From Rhodosorus marinus (Eukaryota; Rhodophyta; Stylonematophyceae; Stylonematales; Stylonemataceae), in assembly GCA_029953675.1 (NCBI GenBank), contig JAMWBK010000004.1, forward strand, positions 2,841,001 to 2,905,000: DNA of 64,000 bases, given 5' to 3'. The stretch's first letter is position 1. Each line of letters opens with the position of its first letter. Of this stretch, positions 9,754 through 21,639 are shown piece after piece. A model generated the notes under the pieces. That model searched no databases. It saw only the letters and a list, made by a program, of their open reading frames with translations, and had not been told where the DNA came from. A program made the translations under genes and the position numbers.

Positions 9754-11691
9754 ATGGACGATGGTACCTGTTTTGCGAATTACAATGTCAACTTTGCAAG
9801 TGGAAGAGGCGTTGCGATTAGGAAGCATGGTCGATTATTACCGTGCGTGATGTTGTTGAATGGAAGGCCAAAGTCGAAGAGACCCAAGCTGAGGAAAGGC
9901 TATAAGCCGCCGCGGCTGACGAGGCAGTTGAAATGGGCGCTTGAGGATCTGGAGGATTTGGTTGTCAGGAAGAAGCTTACCTACGCCTACCAAAAGTTTG
10001 TGGATATCACCAAGCTTGATATTGTCCCCGAGATGAAGCAGTATCATGAGATGATTCTTCTTATGGGGTTGATCAGCGTCGAAGACGCAGAACAAGTGAT
10101 TGAAGATATGAGGCGCAAGGAGGTGCCAATAGGAACCTCGGCTCTGAATGAGCTCATAAAGGTCCACGGCCGCCAACGTGATTCTGAAGGAATAAGGATG
10201 ACTTTGGAGAGGATTGATGATATGGGACTCGCTGCTGATGGGGATACGATATGGGCCATGGTAGAAGGCTTCGTACGAGCTGGTGACGTTGAGGGAGGGC
10301 GTTTTGCCATAGAGGAAATGAAACGCAGGAAGCTAATGAATCAGAGAGGAAGTTTTCTTGCAAGAATGCGGTTTTATTCGTTCATCGGGGATGTTGATAA
10401 TGTCGAGGAGGCGTTTTTCGAGATGACGGAGAAGTACGGTCATTTTCCGATCTGTTATGCGTACAATCTGAGAATTGCCACGTTTGCAGAGAAGCGGGAG
10501 GTAGTCGCCGCACTTGAAACTATTGAGGAAATGAAACTTGCTAAACTGAAACCAAACGAAATGACGTACAGCGTGGTTATCAAAATGTACGTGGCCATGG
10601 GAAAAGTAGCGGCTGCGAAGGAGCTGTTCAGCAAGATGAGGAAGGAAGGAATACAACCCAAAGAGAATACGTTTGCGAGTATCACAAGGGGGGTTCGCTA
10701 CGAGCAACGCCGCGTTGAGATTGTGGACGCGCTGCGCGAAATGAACCGAAATCTCGACCGGCCTGTGGGATTTCTGAACAGCTTTTCGTCCCTTGTCAAC
10801 CTGTTCACTGCGCGGAAGTCAGAAGTGATCTCTTCGCAGATAGCATTGAAGAGCATGCTTCAGTTCGATGTTGATCCGGAACACGCGGTCTATTTGTCAG
10901 TGTTTTCACCTGCTGCCTCAGACGGGAAGCTGTGCAATCCCGCACTCGCCTGTGAACGGATGGCGGCAAGCGGGATACGTCTTGACCCTATGTTCTACAC
11001 TGGCCTGTTCGACGCGTACCATCGTCTCGGAGAGCCACAGTACGCTTTGGCGACCTTGGAGATGATGGAGGAAAATGGTAATGATATCACCGCTGGAATG
11101 ATATCGGTTGTAGTTGGGTCTTACTGTCGTAGAGGGAAATGCTCAATTGCGCTGAAGTGGCTCAGTCTGCTTTTGCAGAACACGATTCTTCCAAGCTCCA
11201 AGGCTTTTGCGTATATTGCCAACGGCTACTTTTCTGTGCTGGATGAGAAGAGCTCTGCGACTGCCGTATCCTTAATGGCAAAGTATTCAATTCCCTGGCA
11301 CCCGAGACAACGTAGAGCTCTGTATCGAGCTAGACAGAGGGATGACAGCTTCCTCAGCGGCTGGGACGTGCCATTCGTGAATGCTGGGGATGATATTAAG
11401 GAGGATACGCTTTGCGGAAGCGATTTTACACAAACGTTTATGGTCCAAGACGTGAGAGCACAATCAGACGGCAGCTCGCTAGATGAGGCGCAGAGAGAAG
11501 CTCTGAGTGAGCTGGAAACCGCAGAGGACATTGATATGAGTCAGAACCTGATTCTTTCCAAACTTACTGATATGGTGCTTCAGGCCAAAGACTCAATGGC
11601 AAGCGGCGGTCGCAACAGGTTGTTCCCGAGACCGGTTTCGAATTCGGACATTCTCGAGACCATTCGTGAGTTTGAAGAGCTCAGTGCATAG
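9754..11691 (+). CDS. PPR protein, 645 aa, divergent
   Basis: A single frame from ATG 9754 to TAG 11691 without introns. The basic N-terminal 60 residues (K/R-rich around 40-60) fit an organelle presequence, but the clear M-x-G-F-V start of the other PPRs is missing, so plastid versus mitochondrion is open. From about residue 110 there are roughly ten PPR-like helix pairs, the best at NEMTYSVVIKMYVAMG and its neighbours; many are degenerate or of unusual length. The C-terminal 100 residues are acidic and non-repetitive. It probably binds organelle RNA. It lies 860 bases downstream of, and parallel to, the 891-aa PPR gene. Confidence 0.85.
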   Translation: MDDGTCFANYNVNFASGRGVAIRKHGRLLPCVMLLNGRPKSKRPKLRKGYKPPRLTRQLKWALEDLEDLVVRKKLTYAYQKFVDITKLDIVPEMKQYHEMILLMGLISVEDAEQVIEDMRRKEVPIGTSALNELIKVHGRQRDSEGIRMTLERIDDMGLAADGDTIWAMVEGFVRAGDVEGGRFAIEEMKRRKLMNQRGSFLARMRFYSFIGDVDNVEEAFFEMTEKYGHFPICYAYNLRIATFAEKREVVAALETIEEMKLAKLKPNEMTYSVVIKMYVAMGKVAAAKELFSKMRKEGIQPKENTFASITRGVRYEQRRVEIVDALREMNRNLDRPVGFLNSFSSLVNLFTARKSEVISSQIALKSMLQFDVDPEHAVYLSVFSPAASDGKLCNPALACERMAASGIRLDPMFYTGLFDAYHRLGEPQYALATLEMMEENGNDITAGMISVVVGSYCRRGKCSIALKWLSLLLQNTILPSSKAFAYIANGYFSVLDEKSSATAVSLMAKYSIPWHPRQRRALYRARQRDDSFLSGWDVPFVNAGDDIKEDTLCGSDFTQTFMVQDVRAQSDGSSLDEAQREALSELETAEDIDMSQNLILSKLTDMVLQAKDSMASGGRNRLFPRPVSNSDILETIREFEELSA

Positions 11692-12310
11692 TAGGAATTC
11701 TATGAGGGGAGAACCGTAGATGTTGGTCGACACTAGTCCGGACTGCGGTCACCCTCGAGCATGGCGCACACTAACGCTAACGTACAATAACTATTATTAA
11801 GTAAGAGTAGTTTTTCCTTTTCTGAAGAGATCCTGTCAAGAGCCCATGACTCTCGCAATATTCAACGGTCTGGATGCCTAAGACTTGATCGTTCACCTCA
11901 GTACACGGTGTTCTGCTTCCGCATAAGATTTATTGAGCAGCCGAAAGAACTCCTTCCAAGGTTCTTTGGCAATCTACATCAATGCCTGAAGCCCCTGAGT
12001 ACACTAACGCACTGGCACTCAAATTGATCTACAGCTGCTTGCCATCTTCAGCCACAGCCTGAACAGAACCTGGCAACCGGGCTCGGAGAAACAGCTGGCT
12101 TTGCGCAGGGATCCGTCGTCAGAGGACGACCGATGGATTTAATCTTAGGATAATGAAAGCTATCTATCTGTGCCAGCCGTATTTCCTCAGGAGGTAACTT
12201 TGCCTATATTCTACACTGTTAGTACGTTGGATTCATGGAGCCCACATCCCATCGTTTGCGCGTTAAATAACGGAACAGGTCAGGGAGTAATAAGCAACCT
12301 CCACAACGAC
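11692..12310. other. Tail-to-tail spacer, no supported gene
   Basis: Lies between the stop codons of the PPR gene (+) and the F-box/LRR gene (minus). It contains only short unsupported ORFs, so it is presumably both 3' untranslated regions. Confidence 0.4.
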
Positions 12311-14026
12311 CTATCTCGTTGATGACACAATAACCCTTTTCAGGGATCTCAAGTTGTCCTCTGCGCGTAAAGAGAAACCAAAAGTCCTCCTTAGCATGGC
12401 GAAGGACACGAAATGTTTCTCTGCGTCTAAAACTTACTCAGCATGCACTCGGTGTTAACAGTGTTTAAGTTACCCTGAAGGACAATCGTTCTCAAGGATG
12501 GGAGGTTGCCCTGAGCGAGAGCACTCACCCCAGTCTCGCTTATCAAGCTTCCTCGCAGTGATAGGTAACGGAGTCGAGAAAGTTGTCCATTGGCTATTGC
12601 GAACGCCCCTTTGTCTGCTACTTTGCAATTGTCAAGTCGGAGCTCAGTGAGTGACTTCAATCCTTCTCCGGAAGCCAGTGAATACCCCTCAACCATACGG
12701 TTTCCACACAGATTTATGCACTCCAGAGTTTTGGACTCTGCCAGTACTCTACAGCCCTTCTCCGTTATCGAGCAATGCCGCAAGTCCAGCGAAACAAGCT
12801 TCGACGAGGGTAAGAAACTAACGCCATCGTCTCCTAAGCGATTCCAGCTCAGTTGCAATGTACGCAACCTTTGCGCCATTGAGCAGAACTCCGAAAGGAC
12901 CGTCGCCGACCGAGTACTGAAACGATTCTTAATCAAAGCCAGTTCCGCGAGGTTTGGAACGTTCTCTACGCGCAGTTCTGAAAGTCCTTGGTCTCCGAAC
13001 TCACACCTCTCTAAGACTAGCTTTCGCAATCTCGGAAATCTTAAAGTCGAAAGCGCGAGCATTCCATCGTCACGAAGAGGGCACAAGCTAAGCGTTAGAG
13101 CATCCAGCCCCTCGATAAGCCGCAGATTTCTATTTTGCCTGTCTTCTTCCATGCAGAGTGAGCTCTCAAACAGCACGTCAGCAACTTCCAGGGTGGGCAA
13201 AGGGGAGAGACGTGGGAAGAAAGTCCAGGTATGTTTGAGAAATCTTCTGTAGAAGCGAAACGAGAGCGTAAAAGCCGAGCCTCACCTGGTCCCTCTACAT
13301 CGCAGCTACCTACAACAAGCTCCTGTAGTCTCCCAGAAGGCTGACTAGCAAGAGCCCTGGCTCCGCTTTCCCCCAGGGTACCATACCACAACTCCAGAAC
13401 CTCAAGTTTATGGACGAGATTATGAGCGATCCACGTGACTTCATCGCCACTTACGAATAAAAGTCGAAGTGCACGGAGGTGTTCATTGCCAGCTAGTGCC
13501 TCCCAAACTGACTGTCTCCCTCCATCCTCCACCATTTCAAAAGCAGATAGTGCAATGCATACGTTGACCATCAAGGACATCTCATGTCTCATAGCTTCTC
13601 TGAGGCCCTGACGGACTCCATCAACCCGAATCGCAATTGCTTTCCATCTGATTTTGCTGGAAGTCTGCAGATACCTTTTTACACTAAGCCTAAACCGTTG
13701 TGAAAGTAGACCTTTCGTCCAGCCAGCAACGTGGGAAAGAGGTCCCGAGGTGAGGAGAAAAAGTCAGCAAGCTGAAGTGAATCTGGACAGGCACCGCGGA
13801 GCGTAAGCAGAGCAAATTAATCTGCTAAACAATCAGAAAGCCTCAAACTAGATAAACGCCACCGAAAAAAAGGGAAGGAACGAAGAAAGAACAGATACTC
13901 ACCAATGGAATGGAAAAGTTCGAAATCGCTCAGGTGATCGTAAATACTATCCAAGACCTCATCAGGAACATTCGCAAGAGGAAACACATCCTGAAAGTTT
14001 TCTCCTCTGTTTCTGATAATCTTCAT
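12311..14026 (-). CDS. F-box/leucine-rich-repeat protein, 456 aa
   Basis: Manual model with five exons in consistent phase: 14026-13903, 13782-13712, 13664-13286, 13184-12438, 12360-12311. The N-terminus carries an F-box-like helix (NVPDEVLDSIYDHLSD). A mixed region precedes ribonuclease-inhibitor-type LRRs, with segments such as LVSLDLRHCSITEKGC, LTELRLDNCKVADKG and LRYLSLRGSLISETG. Such proteins are substrate receptors of SCF (Skp1-Cullin-F-box) ubiquitin ligases, with the LRRs holding the target. The start at 14026 is the first in-frame ATG of an open stretch that has no earlier Met, and a G/T-rich leader lies just upstream. The last exon is supported by a GTAAGT donor and by a final LRR-like segment (NLRSLKRVIVSS). 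Without that splice the frame would stop at 12427. Confidence 0.72.
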
Positions 14027-14466
14027 TACCCAGCTGTCCCACCCATCACCCAAACAAGTTGTCAGTCCCCCGCCACTAACATTCTCCCGAGTCAGCTCAT
14101 CCACACGCTTTAAAGGAGAAGCAGAAGCCGACCTCAATGACAATCTAATTCTAAGATCGTTTAGAATAATTATGAACCTAATGCGGGCAATTCTACAGAT
14201 AAAAATTACTCTATTAAAGTTTTTTAGAACGCCCTACCAAGACACGCTGCAAATTATTTTTTATTTTAAAATAAATACGTCATTTTCTCTACTTAAGATT
14301 TTTTTACAACTCGACGTTACCAAATGGTGAGCAATCAATAAATTTCTACGTAAATATTGTATAAGGTAAATATGTGGGATTTTGATGGGCCACGTCTGAA
14401 TAGACAGCTGTCCCGTTTCTGTACAATACCCCATGGCTCAGAATCTTCCGGAAGCTGAGTCACGAT

Positions 14467-14562
14467 GTGTATGTGGGTCTTGACTTCCTCATGGAGCACG
14501 GATTCAACCTCGACACGAATGTGGGAAAGCCACAGTTAGTAAAACATCCACGGCGACAACTC
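14467..14562 (+). pseudogene. Retropepsin-like fragment of a retroelement
   Basis: The frame reads VYVGLDFLMEHGFNLDTN, which matches the C-terminal part of Ty3/gypsy-type aspartic proteases (hydrophobic-G-x-D-F-L, then a charged loop and L-D). There is no start codon and the frame dissolves after about 30 codons. Together with the reverse-transcriptase piece on the other strand at 14854-14928 it marks a scrambled, dead element. Confidence 0.5.
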
Positions 14563-14599
14563 GGAGCGATCACGCCGGGACGAGGAACCAGACGAGGCG

Positions 14600-14853
14600 C
14601 AGGCATCCTTGGGCGAGCAGGAGTTCGGCCGTGCACTCGAAAAAGTGTATCCGAAAGTGTTTCGGGATGCAACTCCACTAACCCCCGGTAGAAAGGGATA
14701 AGGTGCCGGAGCCGGCGCCGTTGCGTCCGCTGTCAATCGAATCCCCAGTGCGTATTTATCCCTTTCTGCGGGGGGTAGTGGAGTTGCATCCCTAACCGCT
14801 TTTTCGGATACTCCTTTTCGAGTGCACGACTCCTGCTCGCCGACGGATGCCTG
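14600..14853. repeat. Imperfect 100-bp inverted repeat inside a retroelement relic
   Basis: The arms at 14600-14701 and 14756-14853 are reverse complements over about 100 bases with scattered mismatches and small indels; shared words include GATGCAACTCCACTA and GTGCACTCGAAAA. A 54-base GC-rich centre separates them. The strand-flipped protease and reverse-transcriptase pieces on the two sides fit an inversion-duplication of retroelement DNA. Confidence 0.85.
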
Positions 14854-14928
14854 TCTGGGGGTGCCGTGGGTGCCGTCTTTGACGGTCACCCTGATGAGTC
14901 GTCTGTAGTCAATGCAGAGTCTCCGACC
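14854..14928 (-). pseudogene. Ty3/gypsy reverse-transcriptase fragment
   Basis: The minus strand reads GRRLCIDYRRLIRVTVKD, closely matching the conserved RT block R-x-C-x-D-Y-R-x-L-N-x-x-T-x-K-D of Ty3/gypsy polymerases. A stop codon lies just upstream in frame, after residues resembling the preceding block, and the frame ends in the inverted repeat. Clearly non-functional. Confidence 0.7.
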
Positions 14929-16159
14929 GCCATCATTGTTTTATCGGAGATGGTTTCTTAGTACAAAAGGTTGGTGCACGACTTTAGAGTTTGCAGCTTC
15001 CTTTCCTACCACATCCCGTTCACTTGGAGGTCGATCAACGGATTTGATGTTGTTCGTTCGTTCAACCAGGCATTCCGAGATATTTGAGGACTACGTGTTG
15101 GCTTTAATGTTGTTATGTTCGCTCCACCTGTGGTGGTTTTCATACCCAGGGCACTTCAGCATACGAGAACTTGATGGTAGCTGGAAGTTCCCACAGTTTT
15201 GAGAGCACTTTGAGGCGAAGAGGATTAAAACTCAGATGCGAAACCTTTCACTCCCGTTGCGATAACATAACATAGGCACAGCCTTCTGGTTGTCCAATCC
15301 ACCAACGTTCCAATCCGGTAGCCAAGGAACGGTTCCCGCCAAGGACACACACACCTTCCTATCGTCAACAAAACCAACCAACCACACAGACCATCTGTAC
15401 GAACGTTCCAGACAGCCTCAAAATAGCTTCTTTCCACAACTTAAAACAGTTCAGTATAAAGCGGGATGGCTAGTCCAAAGGTGAATTCAATCCTACCCTA
15501 ATAAGGACAATCAAAATTGAATATTGCGGTATGATCCAACTGTCAGCAGTGACACATTGTCATCGGCCGCTCACAACTCCAGTCAAACAACGTCCGATGA
15601 AGAAAAACAATAGTCGCCGATCAAAAAGAGCCCAAAAAAGAAAAAAACCGTCCAAAAAAAACCGAATTCAGGTTCCATATATCCCTTTCACTTGACAACC
15701 AAATAATCAATTAAACCAATCATATGTTCTTGTTCATTTCATGGATGGCTTAAAAGGACTCTTGTCACTCTTTCATTGGATTAGCATTTTTATAAACTTC
15801 TCATTGGTTAAGTGCATATTAATACCTCCAAAATATTATCATGATACATTATAAATATACACGAATATGAAGAATATGTTCATATTGGTGTTTGTTTGTC
15901 CAGCTCTGAATGGATGTTGTTTTTTTTTTAATATGGTTTTGATTTATTTTTGGTGTGGGGGAGGGAGGGGAGGTGTGGGGAAGGCCCTTCGCTCTGCGAC
16001 GATGCCATGGCGGAAGGGGACCAGGAGGGGTTTTGGGCATTGAGGAGGAGACCTTGTCTTGTTTGTCTGGATTTTTGAAGTGTGGGAAAGGAGGTCAGTT
16101 TTCGATCCCGTTTATTTTAAACTATTGGAAAACTTGATTTGTTTGGACTACTGAGAGTG
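14929..16159. other. Relic flank, AT-rich block and leader of the dipeptidase gene
   Basis: The first few hundred bases are probably more decayed retroelement sequence. About 15690-15860 is AT-rich, and 15880-16130 is G/T-rich on the plus strand (GGGGGAGGGAGGGGAGG), the leader pattern before ATG 16160. No other gene is supported. Confidence 0.4.
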
Positions 16160-18564
16160 ATGGGCCGTGGACTATGTTTGTTCCTGGCTGTAAGTCTGGG
16201 TCTCGGGCTGTGTTTGGGATGCACGACTGGTGTGATTGGAAGACTCGCCACCACTGACGGGGTCACTTATGTGTTTGGTACATCTGATACTGAAAATGGG
16301 GACTTTAGGGCTGCTGTGGTACATGGGAAGAAGCACAAGGCTGGTTCGACAAGGCCTATTTATCCGCTGAAGCAGGTTTATCCGCATCTGGTCTCTGGAG
16401 ATCGAAGTTTCACGTGGTCCAAGGAGAATCTAGAGGATCTCCCTCAGAAAGAGCTTTGGAAGCGTACGGATCCAATCTTCTCAATCCCACAAGTGAACGA
16501 AACTTATTCCTTGATTGAGACCGGAGGCGGCTATGGTCTTGTAAACGAGTTCGGAGTTGCAATTGGCGAGTCAACCTGTGGGGCTAGGTTCGTACAGAAG
16601 CCTATTTTTGACGGAGGGTACGCTTCTTTTGAGATTGGTGAACTGTCTCAGATCGCGCTGGAGCGGACGAAAACAGCACGAGAGGCCATCAAGCTGATGG
16701 GTAAAGTGCCCAGAGCTCATTTCAGGTTTCGAATTCTTTTTGCTGAAATATTTGACATCTTGGGCTTCCGTTCACAGGCTTACTTGCTGAAAGACATGGC
16801 TACTACGGCGCATTCTACAACGACCCAGCGCTGCAACATGACGAGGCGGGAGAGGCTCTGACGGTTGCTGATGGAAAGGAAGCATGGATTTTCCACATCA
16901 CGGCGGATGACACCGGAAAGGTACTGGGATCTCCGCGCAATCTATGCAGTTGGGAAAGGGGACTAAAAAACTCTTCTGTATGCTTCCCTTTCGGGATACC
17001 CAGTCTGCCGTTTGGTGTGCTCAGAGGGTTCCTGACGATTCCTTCTCAATTGTGGCAAATCGCTTCGTTATCCGTGAAGTTGTTGAAGACTCAGATGACT
17101 TCTTATACTCATCAAACATCTTCGAGATTGCAAGAAGACAAGGGCTTTGGCGGAAAGGTCAGAAGCTAGACTTCGTAAAGGTATGGAGGACTCAACCCAG
17201 AGGCGCCAGGGCCAGGATAGTTGAGGCGGTTAACCTGAGACCATACATTTTATCGCTTCAGGTCTACGGCCCTCTCAATGACGACTTAATTAAATACTCT
17301 ACGGATCGTGTATGGAGAGCTGCTCAGCTGTGGAATCCATCAAGGGGAGAACCACGTGAGAATAGGCAAAACTATCCTACGAATTTTCATGCGGATCGGC
17401 CGATCTCCTTGGAAGACGTTATTGCTCTCCTGAGGGATCACTACGAAGGGTCGGAAATCGATCTGACGAAGGGGATCGAGTCAGGACCGTTTGGTGATCC
17501 AGATCGCTACGACAAGTTCCCAGTGGATGGATTAACTAAGGGCGATCTCAAAGAACATAGCTTCCTTAGGGCTATCTCCATGTTTCGATCGATCTATTAC
17601 CACATACAAAGGAGCGACGCAAGCCTGCCCAAGGAGGTAACTACTCTCGAACAACCGGTCATCCGTCAACAGAACGGCTCAGCAGGGCCTTCGCTCTTGT
17701 CTTTCCAATTGCCAGGTTAACGGGAGAGTACTTATAGGGTTCCATGAACCATCTGAGAGTATTGCTGTTCCCGTGTACGTATGCAGTAAGACACTCCCAA
17801 AGCACGTTGTGGCTGGTTCTATGTTCAGCTATGACGACACGAGCTTGTACTGGGCGGCAACTCTCCTGGGGAACTGGGTGCACAAGGCCTACGTACACAT
17901 CCATCCATTTTTGATGCCCTTGATTAAGAACTTCGAAACGAACATGTACAACGAAATGGTAAGCTCGGCGAAACAACTGCTGCTGAAATCACTTCGTCAG
18001 GAGATGGCTGTGATTTCGTATTGACGAAAAATCGACCCATGCTTCTCTCACCGCAGGACAAGGTTGAGGAGGAAGCTGTAGTACTGGTCAAGGCTGGAAA
18101 GAAGGACGAAGCGATCAAATTGTTGGAGGAGAAGCAGCTAGAGTGGTCAAATGACACCCGTGAATTCCTCCGTACCACGTTCTATCAGATAGTATCGAAA
18201 TTCCATGATGGTCTCGTTTACGTAAGTTGTGCGGGCAGGTTCCAAGCGATCCACAACTATGAGACTCACAAGCCCTCTTTGTGACTGTCTCTAGGGAAAC
18301 CCGGCGGGAGAAAGCGTAACAGTACACTCGCTTTTCTATCCTAAGGAATGGCTCGAATCGATTGGATTTTTCTCCCAGCGCTTCCGGATTGTTGAGAACT
18401 CCAAAATCCGTTCCCTGGGAGCAGGCAATGGATCGCTGAACGCCAATCCTACTACTACAGGAGTGTCGCTGATCACTGTTGTTTCAATGATATGCACCGT
18501 TGTCCTGGCCTTCAAGCTATTTTACTCAAGGAAACATAGTTCCTATCTACCCATAGGAAACTAG
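16160..18564 (+). CDS. C69-family dipeptidase (N-terminal nucleophile hydrolase), membrane-anchored, 637 aa
   Basis: Seven exons with matching phases: 16160-16700, 16778-16920, 17004-17180, 17262-17636, 17716-17958, 18057-18221, 18295-18564. A signal peptide (MGRGLCLFLAVSLGLGLCLG) ends directly before CTTGVIG, so cleavage would expose the N-terminal cysteine nucleophile used by peptidase family C69 (PepD/U34 type). Family blocks follow: GEALTVADGKEAWIF, SAVWCAQRVPDDSF, VPVYVCSK and WAATLLGNW. Near the C-terminus is a hydrophobic helix (VSLITVVSMICTVVLAFKLF) with a short basic cytosolic tail, giving a type I membrane protein of a lysosome/vacuole or the cell surface. The family cleaves dipeptides; the actual substrate is unknown. 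One intron (17181-17261) is a multiple of three and stop-free, so unspliced readthrough would insert 27 residues. Confidence 0.85.
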
Positions 18565-19721
18565 CCGGGCGAAAAGCAGCAGGAGAACGCTCCCTTTTGG
18601 ATGACAGTAGACAATGAAGAGCTCAACCGGCACTGGCATACAGAGCACTCACTGAAACCCCTGATGATAAATAACACAATCTATTGCGAGGGTCCAGAAT
18701 CGAAGAACAAGAAACCCAAGAACTTACTTCTCAAAGAAACCAGCCTCGTCTGGATGCTTCAAACACCCCCAACACCACCAAAACGAGCTGTTCCTGTGAA
18801 AGTTCAAGGCCAGTCCATGAGCGGGCTACTTTTTCATCTACAAGTTTAGTTGCGACCCCGCCATTTGACTAGTTGCAAACAGCACCTTATTGCCCAGGTT
18901 ACATAGGCTCCTTCTTTTCTTCCTGTGAAAGAATGAAAGCTTCTAGTCCGTGTTTGTTTCCTACAACCATGTCCATCACAGAGCACAATAGGAAGTTGTC
19001 GGCCAACCCCCCCATCGACATACACCCTGAAACAAAGAAAACCGTTTACTTGATTCGAATCCTGTCCCAACCGCGTCCCAAAACCGTCCCGGTAAATACT
19101 ATAAATTATAACACAAATACAATATACTTCTTTACCTATTGTCCAATGAAACTCTATACAGAAACCAAGAGACTACTTGAACCATTCTTATTGGACAAAA
19201 AAATACTGTTCAATCATTATTGAAACAACTTTTCAGAAAATATTCCTTGAAAATACTATCCTTCTAATTAATACAAAACAAATACAATACTGATCCAATA
19301 GAGCAAAACCGCGTCGATGCGAAGCGTTTTGATTCGATTAAACTATTGAATAAAATCATTATGAAACATATTTTGTTAAAGAATATTCAAGGAAAGTGGA
19401 AAAGTTTTGTATGCAATGATATTTGATCTGTTCCATGAGGTGAGGGCAATGTGAGCCATAGGATTGGGGATGGAGAACGATGAGGGAGTGCTTCTGGAGA
19501 GATGTACCTCTTTTCCTGTTTGGTTTGCTATTGCAGAAGTGTTTTGGTAAGCTTTTAGAGACCGTTCTGGAAAGAGGGTAGGACGCTCTATAGTACCATT
19601 CTGTTGTTGATGTCCCTACTTTGGAAGGAGGACTTTCACCCGGATGGATTTGGGTTCAGATTGAGGGTTTGGGATGTAGGTTGTAAGATTGTATTGGGGT
19701 AGGGAGGGCTTTGTTGGGAGG
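18565..19721. other. Spacer: 3' flank, AT-rich block and leader
   Basis: The open stretches at 18601-18849 and 18873-19223 have no family resemblance. About 19080-19400 is AT-rich and 19430-19720 is G/T-rich on the plus strand, the usual promoter-plus-leader arrangement ahead of ATG 19722. Confidence 0.4.
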
Positions 19722-21279
19722 ATGGGTTTTGTTGAGCCCTTGTCGTTGTTGTCAAGTCGGCGAGGAGTTTCATGTTGTGCGAGGGAAGAAGGGCTCGGGA
19801 GGGTTTTTGAGATTGAAGGAAGAAAAGGTAACGGAGGTGATGGGCCCCTACCCACGGGAATGGGGAATTTGGACTCTCGTGCTAAGAATTTTAAAAGCGA
19901 CGAACGCTCCCGGGAGGGTGAACAGCAACAGCACAATGTCAAGTTGCTGTTTAAGGAATTTAGGAGCAGTGGTAAGCTTAGGTATCCCAAGGACGCTACC
20001 AAGCTTCTTGGTCCTGGTCGATGCGGTTCAGCTTTTATGAAAGCGCTGTTGAAGGAGATGAAAGAGGACGGAATGCTTGGAAAAGTTTTACCTCTGTACA
20101 ACTCGATGATACATGCACTAGGAGTCGAGGGTTATCCCAACGAAATGTGGAGTGTTTTCGAGGAAATGCAACGTGGGGGAATAAAACCTGACATAGTCAC
20201 TTACAATTCACTAATGAAAGGCTTCGCGAAGGCCGGAGATCTGACCAAAGTGAGGCTCGTGTTCAAGGAAGTATCACGGAAGGGATTAACTAAAACCGCA
20301 GTCACTAATGCGACTATGATAGACGCCTTTGTACGAAATGGAGACGTCTTTAACGCGGAAGCGTTGCTGGAAAAGCTGAAAGCTTCAGAATTCGAACTCA
20401 ATGCAATCGCTTGGGCTAGTATAATGCACGCCTACAGTCAAATGGTGCGAACAAGAGGATTTCAGCAACCATATCAATGTATCCATTTTCTAACCACTGG
20501 TGTTTCATCGTTTTCATGTCCAGGGCGATCTTGAGAGAGTTGAAGAGTTGCTGCGTGACATGCAGAAGCAAGGACATCAGCCAACTAGTATAACCTATTC
20601 AATATTTATGAATGCTCTGCTCAAAGCTGGGCGCACACATCGTACTGTTCAAGTTCTTCAAGAGGACATGGCTCGATCAGGAATTCCAATAACAGCGGAT
20701 AACTACAATGTGTTGCTTCATCAGTGTGCTAAAAGGCGAGATCTTAAGTCTGCCCTCAAACTGTACAGTACAATGGAGAGCAACCGAGTTGCTCCTGATC
20801 TTGTGACGTTGAACATCATGGTGAACGTTGCTGGTAAGGCCGGTAACGTTGATGTTGCAAGGAGTTTCCTCAATGAGTCAATACACAGAGGGTTTAAGAA
20901 CAACGTCGTGGGATACCGAACGATGCTCGCAAGCTACGGCAGAGCGAGAAAGTATGAGGAAGAGATGCGACTTCTTGAGGAAATTCAAGCTGAAGGCATA
21001 GAGTTGGATCTGAAGATGATGACCAGCATTATTCAGACGAAGATCGAGACGGGGAGACTGGATGAGGCCATCGAGACTTTTGGCACTTTGGACTCCTTAG
21101 GAATCAAAGCGGATGCATTCTTGGCGAACAAAATACTCCACGCGCTGCAGAGGGATGGCTCGGAGTCGTCAATTAGGAAGGGGGTTGAGCTGTGCTCGCA
21201 GTTGGAAACTCAGCGGCTGCCCATGAACAACCATACGAATGAACTCGCCAAACTGCTTCGCAAACTACTCAGCAATTAG
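19722..21279 (+). CDS. PPR protein, 492 aa, plastid-targeted
   Basis: Two exons, 19722-20444 and 20524-21279, joined in phase 0 across a 79-bp intron with a clear pyrimidine tract; the join completes a PPR helix (YSQM|GDLERVEELL). The start at 19722 gives MGFVEPLSLLSSRRGVSCC, an FV-type plastid transit peptide, directly after a G/T-rich leader. About nine to ten 35-residue PPR motifs follow from residue 125 (for example IVTYNSLMKGFAKAGD, LVTLNIMVNVAGKAGN). P-class, with no E or DYW extension. Likely role: sequence-specific binding of a plastid transcript, target unknown. Confidence 0.88.
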
Positions 21280-21639
21280 GAAACGCCCTGTGCGAGCGTT
21301 CATACGCCTGACAAAGATGAAGTGATTTGTGTCCACCTGTTGTATGTTTTGTTTGGGCATCTCCTAGCTCCAACTGTTCTCACAGCTGGATGAAACGTCT
21401 GTCGGGAGAATGTCATTGGGGTCAACCGCATCATAGCTCCTTGAAATGTGTATAGTAGTTTGTATAGGAAGTTCCTCAGTATGTTTTTAGCTTTAAAATA
21501 GAAACCCGTTTCTGTTTCTGTACTTTTTTTAATTCACTGTGCTTAAAAAAATCTAATCGGAGCTTTGTTCATTAGATGTACTGGAGTGTTCCTTCAAATT
21601 TCTACGTGAACATTTGCTGGGTACTCCCCCAATTCAGAT
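21280..21639. other. Tail-to-tail spacer between PPR and H2A genes
   Basis: 360 bases between two convergent stops. I see no canonical histone 3' stem-loop after the H2A stop, so its mRNA is probably polyadenylated. AATAAA-like words are not obvious. Confidence 0.4.

Noticed and set aside
12427-12437. Stop at 12427 as the end of the F-box/LRR gene
   Set aside because: A consensus GTAAGT donor at 12437 and an in-phase exon at 12360-12311 with a further LRR-like segment fit better; still unproven.
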